Shown: positions 8,839 to 17,380 of the stretch, piece after piece
How positions within the stretch are numbered: position 1 is the stretch's first letter
Layout: the number at the start of each line of letters is the position of its first letter
NCBI RefSeq assembly: GCF_034718895.1
Contig: NZ_JAYERP010000001.1
Location: 1,736,001-1,800,000 of the forward strand
Reading direction: 5' to 3'
Length of the DNA stretch: 64,000 nt
Source of the DNA: Paenibacillus phoenicis
GTDB lineage: Bacteria > Bacillota > Bacilli > Paenibacillales > Paenibacillaceae
Notes under the pieces: model-generated
The model's input: the letters and a program-made list of their open reading frames with translations, nothing else
Database searches by the model: none
Told to the model about the DNA's origin: nothing
Program-made: the position numbers and the translations under genes

Positions 8839-8885
8839 GCATGATCACCACCCCTTGTAATTCGTTTGGGCCCCTTTAGGACGTC

Positions 8886-10082
8886 TCACCTCATCATCAC
8901 GGTGATGTTCCCGGCGGTCAGCATGATCGTTATCGCCAGGAAGAACATCATGCCCACCGCGGCCAGCGCTGCGAAGACATACAACATGCTCTTGCCGATC
9001 GTCTCCAGGCATGCGATGACCGGCGAATCGCCAAGCGGCTGCATCACCGCCGCAGCCAAGTTGAAGATTAGTGCCAGCGTAATGATCTTGATCGCCGGAA
9101 AGGCGCACAGAAACAGCAGAATGATCACCCCGACCAGACCGATCGAATTCTTGACGAGCAGGGAAGCGGAGATGACCGTGTCCGTTGCATCGGCGAACAC
9201 TTTGCCGACAACCGGGACGAAGTTACCGGTCAGATATTTGGCCGCTCGCAGGGTGACCCCGTCCGCCACGGATCCGGCGATCCCTTTGACCGAGATGACG
9301 CCGAGAAAGACGGTGAGCAGGATCCCAAGCAAAGCCATGCTCACGGTACGCAGTAAATTGGCCAGCTGGGTGAGCTTATACTTGTCGGACAACGAGCTAA
9401 CGATGTGCAGCACCGCCGAGAAGAACAATAGCGGGAATATGACCGTATGCACCGCCGTCCCCACCGCATGGACCATAAATACAACCAAAGGGTGGGTCAC
9501 CGTTACCGTTACCGCATTGCCTAAGGAAGCCAGCAGCGTGAACAGCAGCGGCACCATCGCCATCATAAAGTCGATCATTCCGCTAATCGCATTCGTCGCA
9601 TAGGTGATCGCCACATGAAAGCTGTTGATTGCAAGCACCAAAATCACCATATAGCAGATGGAGTAGGCAACTTTACTGACCTGCTTGCGCTCGAATGCGG
9701 TTTGCAAGGTTTCCAGAATCATACTGAATATGGAGAGCAGCACGATGGTCACTAAGATGTGTCCGTTATACAGCACCTCGTGCCACATATATCGCATCAG
9801 GCCGCTTAGCCCCGCCTTCAGACTAAAGCTCTGGTCCTGCTGCAGAAGCATATCCATAAAGGAAGGAAGCTTCTGATCCGGGAAAAACCCGCCGTACTCC
9901 TTCATCAGCTGCTGCCAATACGTTTCGACCTGATCGGTGGGAAGCTCCTTGGCTTGGCGTTGGATCCAGTTGTCCCCTTCCCCTTCGGCGGAGGCGATGA
10001 CGGGCATGTACCCAAACAGCAGGACCCCTAAGACGATCAAGAGCAGCGTAGAAGCGCGCCATCGTTCAATCGTTGCTGGCAT
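8886..10082 (-). CDS. spoIIIAE: Stage III sporulation protein AE
   Basis: Polytopic membrane protein of the sporulation channel. A signal-like segment (residues 11-30) ending VIASAEG is followed by a short extracellular part and about eight membrane segments. The open frame extends to 10259 and overlaps spoIIID-type gene AD in another frame; the start is placed at the ATG 10082, preceded by GGGGAGA, giving 398 residues, the normal family length. It lies 34 bases after spoIIIAD. Confidence 0.94.
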   Translation of the reverse strand: MPATIERWRASTLLLIVLGVLLFGYMPVIASAEGEGDNWIQRQAKELPTDQVETYWQQLMKEYGGFFPDQKLPSFMDMLLQQDQSFSLKAGLSGLMRYMWHEVLYNGHILVTIVLLSIFSMILETLQTAFERKQVSKVAYSICYMVILVLAINSFHVAITYATNAISGMIDFMMAMVPLLFTLLASLGNAVTVTVTHPLVVFMVHAVGTAVHTVIFPLLFFSAVLHIVSSLSDKYKLTQLANLLRTVSMALLGILLTVFLGVISVKGIAGSVADGVTLRAAKYLTGNFVPVVGKVFADATDTVISASLLVKNSIGLVGVIILLFLCAFPAIKIITLALIFNLAAAVMQPLGDSPVIACLETIGKSMLYVFAALAAVGMMFFLAITIMLTAGNITVMMR

Positions 10083-10116
10083 AAGTCTTTCTCCCCAATC
10101 TGATGCAATGCGCCTG

Positions 10117-10506
10117 CTAAGCCGGCAGCAGCTTGATGACCGTTTCGATAATAATGCTGATAATCGGAATGGCAAGCACCATGATGAGCACTTTGCCCGC
10201 CATTTCGATTTTGCTGGCGATGCTCTCCTGACCGGCATCCCGGACGATCTGTGCTCCAAACTCGGCGATGTAGGCGATCCCGATAATTTTCAGGATCGTC
10301 TTCAGATAGATCATCTGGACGCCGGACTTGTTGGCCAGATCCTCCAGCACCTCGATGATCCCGCCGATTTTTCCGATCAGGTACAGGAAGATCAGAACGC
10401 CCGTGCTTGCGGCAATCAGGAAAGCGAACATCGGCTTTTGTTCCTTGACGACCAGAACCAGCACGGTTGCGATGAGCCCGAGCCCTACAACTTGGATAAT
10501 TTCCAC
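10117..10506 (-). CDS. spoIIIAD: Stage III sporulation protein AD
   Basis: A 129-residue protein with three or four membrane segments, beginning MEIIQVVGLGLIATVLVLVV (GTG start). It is related to SpoIIIAC and reminiscent of small export-gate subunits. Length and position in the operon, 11 bases after spoIIIAC, match B. subtilis. Confidence 0.94.
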   Translation of the reverse strand: MEIIQVVGLGLIATVLVLVVKEQKPMFAFLIAASTGVLIFLYLIGKIGGIIEVLEDLANKSGVQMIYLKTILKIIGIAYIAEFGAQIVRDAGQESIASKIEMAGKVLIMVLAIPIISIIIETVIKLLPA

Positions 10507-10517
10507 GGAGCGCTCAC

Positions 10518-10721
10518 CTACTGGAATAAAAAGATTGATTTGATTTCCTGAAACAGACTGTCAAGCAACCGGATGACCATGAACAGGACGACCACAAACC
10601 CGATCAGCGTCACCCAATGCGCCATGTCCTCTTTGCCCATCTGCTTCAATACCGTATGGATCATGGCAATGATGATACCGATGCCTGCAATCTGAAAGAT
10701 GGCGTTCACTTCTATGTTCAT
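10518..10721 (-). CDS. spoIIIAC: Stage III sporulation protein AC
   Basis: A 67-residue protein with two membrane helices separated by a short polar loop (KQMGKEDMAHW), exactly the size of family members. GAGGTG lies 8-9 bases before the ATG. It works with SpoIIIAD in the mother-cell membrane. Confidence 0.94.
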   Translation of the reverse strand: MNIEVNAIFQIAGIGIIIAMIHTVLKQMGKEDMAHWVTLIGFVVVLFMVIRLLDSLFQEIKSIFLFQ

Positions 10722-10781
10722 TGATTTGGCACCTCACTAACGATTTCACAGGCGTCAATCAGCCGTGGAGGGAAATGGTAT

Positions 10782-11300
10782 TCAGTAGAACAAAATGACG
10801 ATGAACGCTCCGCACAAAAGCCCCAAGCTTCGATACATTTTCTCATAGCGGGCCTGTTCTTCCCGTGCTGCGGATTCCTCGCTCTCCAGCTGCCGTACGG
10901 CTGTGGCGATATGACCGAGTTGATCCTTCCGGTCGCTTGTCCCGAGCGTTAAGCTAAGCTGCCTTATGACCTCTTGCTCGGGCGCCTTCATCGCGGTATA
11001 GCTCCACAGCTTCGTTACGGCTTGTTCCAGACTCTCCTGGGCGGTTAGCGGGTGAGCGGAACTCATATGGTCCGCCGCACGAACGAAGATCGCTCGGATC
11101 GGCTCGCCGCTTTGCTCGCCGATTCTTCGGAGGGCGTCCGGAAGCGGTGTAAAGCCGTACATGATCTCCGTCTCGAGCCGCTTTAATGCGAGGATCAGCC
11201 TCCGGATTTGGCTTGGCCGTGCCGCGAATTGCCTGGCTTGCAGCCAGCCTGCCATGGTGGCAGTCAGCAGGACGAGTGCAGCTCCAAACATCTTAAGCAT
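10782..11300 (-). CDS. spoIIIAB: Stage III sporulation protein AB
   Basis: A 172-residue protein with hydrophobic ends (residues 4-17 and the last 15), a central helical hairpin domain and a C-terminal anchor, resembling GspF-like domains. The ATG at 11300 overlaps the spoIIIAA stop by 8 bases (ATGCTTAA), so the two are translationally coupled; the longer frame from 11375 is a shadow of spoIIIAA. B. subtilis SpoIIIAB is 171 residues. Confidence 0.93.
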   Translation of the reverse strand: MLKMFGAALVLLTATMAGWLQARQFAARPSQIRRLILALKRLETEIMYGFTPLPDALRRIGEQSGEPIRAIFVRAADHMSSAHPLTAQESLEQAVTKLWSYTAMKAPEQEVIRQLSLTLGTSDRKDQLGHIATAVRQLESEESAAREEQARYEKMYRSLGLLCGAFIVILFY

Positions 11301-12291
11301 GCTCTTCCCTGCCTCTCCATCCGGGGGCGGCCGCCGGGATGCCGCGGCGTTTGCCGTCCCACAGCTTAAAGGCAAGTCCCTTATCCGTCCGCGCGATCAC
11401 CGCATACATTTGGAAGAAGGAGCTTTCCGCCAGCCGGGACAATGCCGGGCGCGCAGCCAAATCGTCCACGCTTGAACCATGCGCCGTGGCGATGACGCGG
11501 ACGCCGGCGTGCAGCGCTTCAGCCAAAGCCTCGGCATCCTCCGGTCGACCGATTTCATCGACGATGATGACATCTGGCGACATGGAGCGAATCATCATCA
11601 TGATTCCTTCTGCCTTCGGGCAGCCGTCCATCACATCGGTTCGCGGACCCATGTCAAAGCCGGGCACTCCCCGCTTGCTGCCGGCAATTTCGGAGCGCTC
11701 GTCGATGACCGCAACCTTTAGCCCCGGCCAGGAGGCCTCGGGATGTCCCCAGGTTCCGCTGCTAATCTGGCGCGCTAAATCGCGAATCAGCGTCGTTTTT
11801 CCTTGCTGGGGAGGAGACAGGATTAAGGTGTGATACACCGTTTTTTGCCTGAAATCGAGTAGCCTCGGCAGGATCGGATCGGCAATGCCTCTAATTTCTC
11901 GGGCAATCCGCACGTTAAACCCGCTGATGTCCCGCAAGTGCTCCACCCTTCCTCCGCTGAGCAAGGTTCTCCCGGCTAGTCCGATACGATGGCCGCCGGC
12001 GATCGTGATAAACCCTTTGCGGAGCTCTTCCTCCATCGTATACAGCGAATGATTGGTGATCAGGTCAAGCAGCCGTTTGCCGTCCTGCTTGCCCGGTTTG
12101 TAAGCGGCGTCCGGATTCCGCGTCATCTCCCCGTCCGGCGTTAGAAAATAGTAGCGGCCACCCGTATTAATCTCCAGCGGTCGTTCCTCGCGTATGCGGA
12201 TTTCTTCCAAAGCCGGAAAGATAGAAGGCGGAAGCTTCAGCAGCAAGTCCCGGAGATTGTCGGGAAATACGGTCAACCAACTCTGGTTCAT
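11293..12291 (-). CDS. spoIIIAA: Stage III sporulation protein AA, ATPase
   Basis: The ATPase of the SpoIIIA complex, related to secretion ATPases. Walker A is PPQQGKTTLIRDL and Walker B is VIIVDEIG, with GMGPRTDV-like arginines between them. The start at 12291 (MNQSWLTVF) follows GGGGG by 7 bases, giving 332 residues; an ATG at 12330 would add 13. First gene of the operon. It is preceded by a sigma-E type promoter, as expected for mother-cell expression. Confidence 0.95.
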   Translation of the reverse strand: MNQSWLTVFPDNLRDLLLKLPPSIFPALEEIRIREERPLEINTGGRYYFLTPDGEMTRNPDAAYKPGKQDGKRLLDLITNHSLYTMEEELRKGFITIAGGHRIGLAGRTLLSGGRVEHLRDISGFNVRIAREIRGIADPILPRLLDFRQKTVYHTLILSPPQQGKTTLIRDLARQISSGTWGHPEASWPGLKVAVIDERSEIAGSKRGVPGFDMGPRTDVMDGCPKAEGIMMMIRSMSPDVIIVDEIGRPEDAEALAEALHAGVRVIATAHGSSVDDLAARPALSRLAESSFFQMYAVIARTDKGLAFKLWDGKRRGIPAAAPGWRGREEHA

Positions 12292-12379
12292 AGGCGTACC
12301 CCCAAAACTCTTACTTTCATGCATGTCCATACCGCCTGGTTTGCTTTCTCTTATTTGGATTGTTTTTTGCTATATCACA

Positions 12380-12407
12380 TGTGTATGCTTGTACTTGATC
12401 AATATGC
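12380..12407 (-). promoter_or_regulatory. Sigma-E promoter for the spoIIIA operon
   Basis: On the minus strand GCATATT (12401-12407) matches the sigma-E -35 KMATATT. CATACACA (12380-12387) matches the -10 CATACAHT at seven of eight positions, with a 13-base spacer. It lies about 90 bases before spoIIIAA, inside the 3' flank of yqhV. Confidence 0.7.
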
Positions 12408-12419
12408 TAGGGAACTCTA

Positions 12420-12686
12420 TCATTTCTTCAAAATGCCGATTAAGAGACAAGTCACCCCGCACCCGATCCATGCCATCTTTCCCCACGACAATTTGTCGGC
12501 CATCCCGACAAGTCCAATGGACGTGGTGACAAGCAGAATGGTCGGGCCGACGAACGCCAGCGCCGAATTTACGGCCAGCGCCTTATCTACCCTGCCCAGC
12601 TTCAGCATAAGCAGCGCTGCTAGAATTTCGATCGTACCCGAAAAAATTCGCAAGGCCGCCATGCTTGTCACGAATTTATCAAGCAT
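12420..12686 (-). CDS. yqhV: YqhV family membrane protein (DUF2619)
   Basis: An 88-residue protein with three hydrophobic segments (about 7-26, 36-60, 68-87) and a short charged loop, KLGRVDKA. In B. subtilis yqhV lies between efp and spoIIIAA; here lysC is interposed between efp and yqhV. GGAGG precedes the ATG. Function unknown, with a possible role in sporulation suggested only by position. Confidence 0.85.
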   Translation of the reverse strand: MLDKFVTSMAALRIFSGTIEILAALLMLKLGRVDKALAVNSALAFVGPTILLVTTSIGLVGMADKLSWGKMAWIGCGVTCLLIGILKK

Positions 12687-12750
12687 ATATACCTCCTTCT
12701 TGTCCCATCTGTTCTCTTAACGATATGCCTGAAAATCTCTATTTATTAAA

Positions 12751-12791
12751 AAAAAATCCCCCGAAGCGATTCGCTTCGAGGGATTCCTTTT
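12751..12791 (-). terminator. Intrinsic terminator after lysC
   Basis: An 11-bp stem (12757-12784, TCCCCCGAAGCG/CGCTTCGAGGGA with one mismatch) is followed on the minus strand by a run of T residues. It ends the lysC transcript 30 bases past the stop. Confidence 0.85.
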
Positions 12792-12821
12792 TTCCCGTTC
12801 TTAAGTTGCTTGTTATGCGGA

Positions 12822-13340
12822 TTAACGCCGCTCCTGCGGACCGCCAACAAATGCGGTGGTCTCCGCATCCAGACCATATGCCGTATGCAAGGCCTTCACG
12901 ACATCGTTCAGCTTGCTTCCTTCAATCACGCAGGACACCTTAATTTCGGAGGTGCTGACCATCTCGATATTGACGCCTTGCTTGGAGATCACTTCAAACA
13001 TTTGTGCCGCAACGCCCGGATGGCTGACCATCCCTGCGCCTACGATCGAAACCTTCACAAGCCCTTCCTGAGAGGTGACCTTCTCGTAAGGCAGCTCGTT
13101 ACGGATCCCTTCCAACACCTTCACTGCCTTGTCGCAATCGGACAGAGCTACTGTAAAGGAGAAATCCGCTTTACCATCCGTTACGCCGCTTTGGACGATG
13201 ATGTCCACGTCGATCTTGGCCTCAGCCAGAGAGCCAAACACCTTCGCCAGTACGCCGGGCACGTGCGATACGCCCAATATGCTGATTCGGGCCACGTTCT
13301 TATCATACGCGATCCCGCTGACTACCACACCTTGTTCCAT
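12822..13340 (-). CDS. Internal in-frame start for the aspartokinase beta subunit
   Basis: Inside lysC an ATG at 13340 is preceded by AAGGAGG with a 9-base gap, a near-ideal ribosome site. The resulting 172-residue product MEQGVVVSGIAYDKN... is the regulatory ACT region. B. subtilis aspartokinase II makes its beta subunit from an in-frame internal start at the same place. Confidence 0.8.
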   Translation of the reverse strand: MEQGVVVSGIAYDKNVARISILGVSHVPGVLAKVFGSLAEAKIDVDIIVQSGVTDGKADFSFTVALSDCDKAVKVLEGIRNELPYEKVTSQEGLVKVSIVGAGMVSHPGVAAQMFEVISKQGVNIEMVSTSEIKVSCVIEGSKLNDVVKALHTAYGLDAETTAFVGGPQERR

Positions 13341-14075
13341 ATTGACTTCCTCCTTCACGACCGTACCTTCATGATTGTTAAAGCTGGAGCGGACGACGAG
13401 CCGTACATTATTGTGCTTCGCATATTCCACCGCACGGGGATGCAGAACCGCCGCGCCTAAGTTCGCGAGCTCAAGCATCTCGTCGTATGAGATTTCGTTC
13501 AGCTTGCGGGCATTCTTTACGATCCGCGGGTCGGTAGAATACACGCCGTCCACATCGGTATAAATCTCGCAATAATCCGCCTTTGTCGCCGCAGCCAAGG
13601 CAACGGCCGTCGTATCCGAACCGCCGCGCCCGAACGTCGTAATCTCCCCGTCCTCAGTCAAGCCCTGGAAGCCGGCAACGATGACGATATATCCCTCTTC
13701 CAACGACTTGAGCACCCGCTCCGGCTTAATATCGGTAATGCGTGCTTTGCCATGCTCCGCCTCCGTGCGGAAGCCCGCTTGCCAACCGGTATAAGAAACG
13801 GCCTTGGCGCCCAGCGCATCGATAGCCATCGCCATCAACGCGATCGAGATTTGCTCGCCGGTCGTCATCAGCATATCCATTTCCCGCAAAGGTGGGTCTG
13901 GATTGATCAGCTTCGCCTGATCGATCAAATCGTCCGTCGTATCGCCCATCGCGGAGACGACCACCATCACCTGATGCCCTTCCTGCTGTTTGTTCACAAC
14001 ACGCCGGGCGACGCGTTGTATGCGCTCCGTATCGCCTACGGAACTGCCTCCAAATTTCATCACGTATAAAGCCAA
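12822..14075 (-). CDS. lysC: Aspartate kinase, LysC (aspartokinase II) type
   Basis: Phosphorylates aspartate in the first step to lysine, threonine, methionine and diaminopimelate. 417 residues: an N-terminal kinase domain (MKFGGSSVG, TTGEQISIALMAMA, GRGGSDTTAVALAAA) and C-terminal paired ACT domains after residue 265. It resembles B. subtilis LysC along its length (MLELANLGAAVLHPRAVE). The TTG start follows GGGAGGG. No lysine riboswitch is recognisable in the 200-base leader, unlike lysC in B. subtilis. DAP supply links it loosely to the sporulation genes beside it. Confidence 0.93.
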   Translation of the reverse strand: MALYVMKFGGSSVGDTERIQRVARRVVNKQQEGHQVMVVVSAMGDTTDDLIDQAKLINPDPPLREMDMLMTTGEQISIALMAMAIDALGAKAVSYTGWQAGFRTEAEHGKARITDIKPERVLKSLEEGYIVIVAGFQGLTEDGEITTFGRGGSDTTAVALAAATKADYCEIYTDVDGVYSTDPRIVKNARKLNEISYDEMLELANLGAAVLHPRAVEYAKHNNVRLVVRSSFNNHEGTVVKEEVNMEQGVVVSGIAYDKNVARISILGVSHVPGVLAKVFGSLAEAKIDVDIIVQSGVTDGKADFSFTVALSDCDKAVKVLEGIRNELPYEKVTSQEGLVKVSIVGAGMVSHPGVAAQMFEVISKQGVNIEMVSTSEIKVSCVIEGSKLNDVVKALHTAYGLDAETTAFVGGPQERR

Positions 14076-14147
14076 GTCAGACCCTCCCTAATGGTGCTCC
14101 AAATCGGAGCATTCAGCCCATTGAATCCAGTAACGCTTTAAACCAGT

Positions 14148-14175
14148 ATAATACGAAAGACCCGAAGTTCGTCAA
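14148..14175 (-). promoter_or_regulatory. Sigma-A promoter for lysC
   Basis: TTGACG (14170-14175) and TATTAT (14148-14153) with a 16-base spacer lie about 75 bases before lysC. A small dyad GCTCC/GGAGC follows in the leader. Confidence 0.65.
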
Positions 14176-14189
14176 TGGTTTTGCCGATA

Positions 14190-14264
14190 TTAACAAAAAT
14201 TCCTCCACCCAGGAAGGTGGAGGATGCCCGTTGGTACAAGACTCCGCCTGGAGCGGAGCCTTGA
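14190..14264 (-). terminator. Double hairpin terminator after efp
   Basis: The first hairpin (14238-14264) pairs CAAGGCTCCGC with GCGGAGTCTTG. The second (14201-14224) is a 9-bp stem TCCTCCACC/GGTGGAGGA followed on the minus strand by ATTTTTGTT. Together they isolate efp from lysC. Confidence 0.85.
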
Positions 14265-14275
14265 CTACTGAGAGA

Positions 14276-14833
14276 TTAAGCCCGCGAAATATATTTACCA
14301 TCGCGTGTATCGATCAAGAGTACGTCGCCTTCATTAATGAAGAGCGGTACTTGAACGTTCAAGCCGGTTTCGACCTTGGCGTTTTTGGTTGCGCCGGTAG
14401 CCGTGTTCCCTTTGATTCCGGGTTCCGTTTCAATTACCTTCAGCTCGACGCTGTTCGGCAGGTTGATCCCGATAATTTCGCCTTGGTAGCTGACGATTTT
14501 TACGTTCATATTTTCTTTCAGGAAATTCAGTTCCCATTTCAGTTGATCCGACGTCAACGTAAATTGATCGTAGGTTTCATTATCCATGAACGTATGCTCT
14601 TGGCCGCTGGCATACAGATATGACACGTCGCGGTTTTCAATCATAGCCCGGCTGATCGTTTCGCCGGCACGGAACGTTTTCTCTACAATGTTGCCGTTCC
14701 GCAGATTTTTCAGCTTGGAGCGGACGAACGCTGCGCCTTTACCCGGTTTTACGTGTTGGAACTCCAGCACCGTATAAATGTCGCCGTCCACCTCGACGGT
14801 CAAGCCTGTTTTAAAATCGTTTACTGAAATCAC
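14276..14833 (-). CDS. efp: Translation elongation factor P
   Basis: Rescues ribosomes stalled on polyproline. The 185-residue protein has the three beta-barrel layout. The tip lysine lies in [10 protein letters not shown] (Lys32), and the C-terminal signature is [20 protein letters not shown]. The GTG start follows GAGGAGG. Order aroQ, peptidase, efp is that of B. subtilis yqhS-yqhT-efp. Confidence 0.97.
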   Translation of the reverse strand: MISVNDFKTGLTVEVDGDIYTVLEFQHVKPGKGAAFVRSKLKNLRNGNIVEKTFRAGETISRAMIENRDVSYLYASGQEHTFMDNETYDQFTLTSDQLKWELNFLKENMNVKIVSYQGEIIGINLPNSVELKVIETEPGIKGNTATGATKNAKVETGLNVQVPLFINEGDVLLIDTRDGKYISRA

Positions 14834-14963
14834 AAAAGTACCTCCTCAAGTGGGTTAACACCTATATTAAAATTGAAAAATACCCAAAATTCAAGCTGTT
14901 CACGTAAGCTGCTGTTCCCCCACGATTGGAGTCCTTGCGAAACCACTTACTACAGCCGGGCAT

Positions 14964-14984
14964 CCGGCCTTTCTGAAAGACCGG
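14964..14984 (-). terminator. Hairpin between the Xaa-Pro peptidase gene and efp
   Basis: CCGGTCTTTC pairs with GAAAGGCCGG around one base, with an overlapping alternative GCCGG stem. No T-run follows, so it may be a processing or partial termination signal. Confidence 0.4.
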
Positions 14985-14997
14985 CGGCAACCCTATT

Positions 14998-16071
14998 TTA
15001 GCCTAGAGAAATAAAATCCTTCGTCGATTCCGTCAACCGGCGGATTCCGGTTTCCGTGATGACGACATCGTCCTCGATGCGGACGCCGCCGATTCCCGGC
15101 AAATAGATCCCCGGTTCAACGGTAACGACCATCCCCGGTTTTAGCACCGTGTCGCTCGCTTTGGAGACGCGCGGTGCCTCATGCACTTCCATTCCGAGGC
15201 CGTGTCCGGTGCTGTGTCCGAACTGTTCGCCGTAGCCGTAACGGGTAATCACGTCGCGCGCCAAAGCATCAGCTTCCCGTCCGGTCATCCCTGGACGAAG
15301 GAATTCCAGCGTATGCAGCTGGGCTTCCAGGACGATATCGTAAATTTCACGCAGCTTGGCGCTTGGCGTTCCCAGGGCTACCGTCCGCGTAATATCAGAG
15401 CAATACCCCTTATACAAAGCGCCGAAATCCATCGTGACCAGTTCGTTCGCCTGCATAATGCGTTCGCTGGCTCTCCCGTGCGGTAATGCGGAGCGTTCTC
15501 CCGAAGCCATAATCGTATCAAACGAAGGACCGGTGGCGCCGTTCTTCTTCATGAACGTTTCCAGTTCCAGAGCGGCATCCCACTCACTCATTCCCGGCTT
15601 CAGAACGTCGAGCATATGCAAGAAGGTCCGGTCCGCCAACTCAGCCGCTTCCTTCAGGATAGCCAATTCTTCGGCATCCTTGAAGATCCGCAGTTCTTCG
15701 ACCAACCCGCTGAGCGGAACCAGCTTCACCGGCTTCAGCTCGCTTTCATACGTCCGGTAGGTGGCATACACCAACTGATCTTCTTCAAAACCAAGCCGTT
15801 CAATACCCTCTTGCTTTAGCAAGCTTTGAATGGTTCCGGTAACCGAAGCCCCGTGATCCACAATTTCGAACCCGGGCGCCTGTTCCGCAGCTTGGGTTAA
15901 ATAGCGGAAGTCTGTGAGCAACCAGGCCTTCTGATGGGTAATCAGGACATAGCCGGAACTTCCGGTAAATCCCGTCAAATAGCAGCGGTTCACTTCTCCG
16001 GTGATGAGTACGGCTTCGATTTGCTGCGATGTCATCGCCTCGCGGAGCCGGGCTACACGTGTACTCGCCAT
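14998..16071 (-). CDS. Xaa-Pro peptidase, M24 family (YqhT-like)
   Basis: Cytoplasmic metallopeptidase that cleaves X-Pro bonds. 357 residues: an N-terminal creatinase-like domain (1-130) and a C-terminal pita-bread domain. The metal-binding residues can be seen in VTMDFGALYKGYCSDITRT (two Asp), FGHSTGHGLGMEVHEAP (His), VVTVEPGIYLPG and VRIEDDVVITETG (two Glu). The ATG at 16071 is preferred because GGGAGAG abuts the in-frame TTG upstream. Overlap of function with EF-P, both dealing with proline-rich proteins, is a known gene-neighbourhood theme. Confidence 0.93.
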   Translation of the reverse strand: MASTRVARLREAMTSQQIEAVLITGEVNRCYLTGFTGSSGYVLITHQKAWLLTDFRYLTQAAEQAPGFEIVDHGASVTGTIQSLLKQEGIERLGFEEDQLVYATYRTYESELKPVKLVPLSGLVEELRIFKDAEELAILKEAAELADRTFLHMLDVLKPGMSEWDAALELETFMKKNGATGPSFDTIMASGERSALPHGRASERIMQANELVTMDFGALYKGYCSDITRTVALGTPSAKLREIYDIVLEAQLHTLEFLRPGMTGREADALARDVITRYGYGEQFGHSTGHGLGMEVHEAPRVSKASDTVLKPGMVVTVEPGIYLPGIGGVRIEDDVVITETGIRRLTESTKDFISLG

Positions 16072-16123
16072 AACCAACTCTCCCTTATTATAGAGGTAGT
16101 AACCTTCTTTATGATCTCTCCGT

Positions 16124-16567
16124 TTATTTTGCCCGCTCCAAGTGGCGTTTTAAGGCCAGTAGTCCCATTTCATATCCGTAGGATCCGAATCCAGAGATTT
16201 GACCGACAGCGATCGGCGCGATGACCGAATGGTGTCGGAACGCCTCACGGGCGTGGATATTGGACAAATGGACTTCAATCACGGGGATATTCACAGAAGT
16301 CAAGGCATCCCGAAGCGCATAGCTATAATGCGTGAGTGCACCTGGATTCAACAGAATTCCATCCGTATTTCCGTAGGCGGCATGAATCCGGTCGATCAGC
16401 TCGCCCTCGTGGTTGGACTGAAAGAAGGATAACTCCAGCCCGTTTGGCGCAGCCAGTTCCTTCAGATTGTCTTCGATATCAACCAGTTTCTCGGAACCAT
16501 AGACGCCGGGCTCGCGCACGCCAAGCATGTTTAAATTCGGTCCGTTCATCACCAAGATGCGGTACAT
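16124..16567 (-). CDS. aroQ: Type II 3-dehydroquinate dehydratase
   Basis: Third step of the shikimate pathway. From the ATG at 16567, after AAAGGGGGAG, the product is 147 residues, typical of the small type II enzyme. Motifs: [20 protein letters not shown] with the catalytic Tyr, [29 protein letters not shown] and [18 protein letters not shown] with the catalytic His. The frame's upstream 15 codons are not used. The equivalent gene in B. subtilis is yqhS. Confidence 0.96.
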   Translation of the reverse strand: MYRILVMNGPNLNMLGVREPGVYGSEKLVDIEDNLKELAAPNGLELSFFQSNHEGELIDRIHAAYGNTDGILLNPGALTHYSYALRDALTSVNIPVIEVHLSNIHAREAFRHHSVIAPIAVGQISGFGSYGYEMGLLALKRHLERAK

Positions 16568-16635
16568 GGCGGCTCCCCCTTTCCGAAAAATAACCAAAAA
16601 CAATTTTAACATAGGAAGGAGTCGCTTGAGAAGCT

Positions 16636-17196
16636 TTAACTTTTTGATCCGCCCTCCATAGAAAGTGCCTGCTCGCGGGCTTTTTGGGGTTCACGTGCGC
16701 GCTCGTCCGTGTATTCCTCGGCCGTGGTATAACCGATGAACAGTCCCCACAGCAAATACAAACAAAACTCGCTAATGATCGTCGTCCGCGACAATTCGCG
16801 CAGCGGGGGAATCAGGTCGAGCAACGGACCCAGCACCCCAAATAAAATGCCCCACCATACGATGCCGTATAAAATCCCCGGACTTGGCCCCTTTAGCTTG
16901 CGGAACGCCAGCACATAAATCAGCGTCGCCAGAATGGATAATCCGATAAACGACAGCCAGCCCAAGTAATACCCGGCCTGACTATGCAAGAACGAGTTTT
17001 TGAAGAACGGCTCCAGCAGATAGCCGGGCAGCACCGAGGTAAAGCTCATATAAAAGAATACCCCCTTCACGCCGCCCCAAATTAATCCGGCAAACAAACC
17101 GATCTCCAGCGAGTACAGCCAGATGTTGGTGTGTTCCCGGCGTTGCTGACGCCACGGTTGAACCCGGCTTTGCGTCTTCTCCTTGTCCGCTTTCAT
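16636..17196 (-). CDS. yqhR: YqhR family membrane protein
   Basis: 186 residues with four hydrophobic segments (about 28-50, 73-95, 103-122, 137-155), a basic N-terminus and a hydrophilic C-terminal tail. It holds the same place as yqhR in B. subtilis, next to aroQ and divergent from yqhQ. No function is known. The ATG at 17196 is used because AGGAAGG abuts the ATG at 17202. Confidence 0.8.
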   Translation of the reverse strand: MKADKEKTQSRVQPWRQQRREHTNIWLYSLEIGLFAGLIWGGVKGVFFYMSFTSVLPGYLLEPFFKNSFLHSQAGYYLGWLSFIGLSILATLIYVLAFRKLKGPSPGILYGIVWWGILFGVLGPLLDLIPPLRELSRTTIISEFCLYLLWGLFIGYTTAEEYTDERAREPQKAREQALSMEGGSKS

Positions 17197-17380
17197 TCGC
17201 ATCCTTCCTTTCCAAAGGAATATTTTCATGCGTTTTTTTGAAGATTAGTATGTACATTTCCAAAACGACTAATCCAACTAGAATTTGCCCGCAAAGTCCG
17301 TTACAATGGAATCATTACAAATCTTGATGTCTTTCCGCTAATGCCAAACCAAACTTATATATATTAGGAAGGTGAAAGTT

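Noticed and set aside
14076..14275. Lysine riboswitch before lysC
   Set aside because: The leader holds the efp terminators and a promoter, leaving too little room; no L-box core was found.
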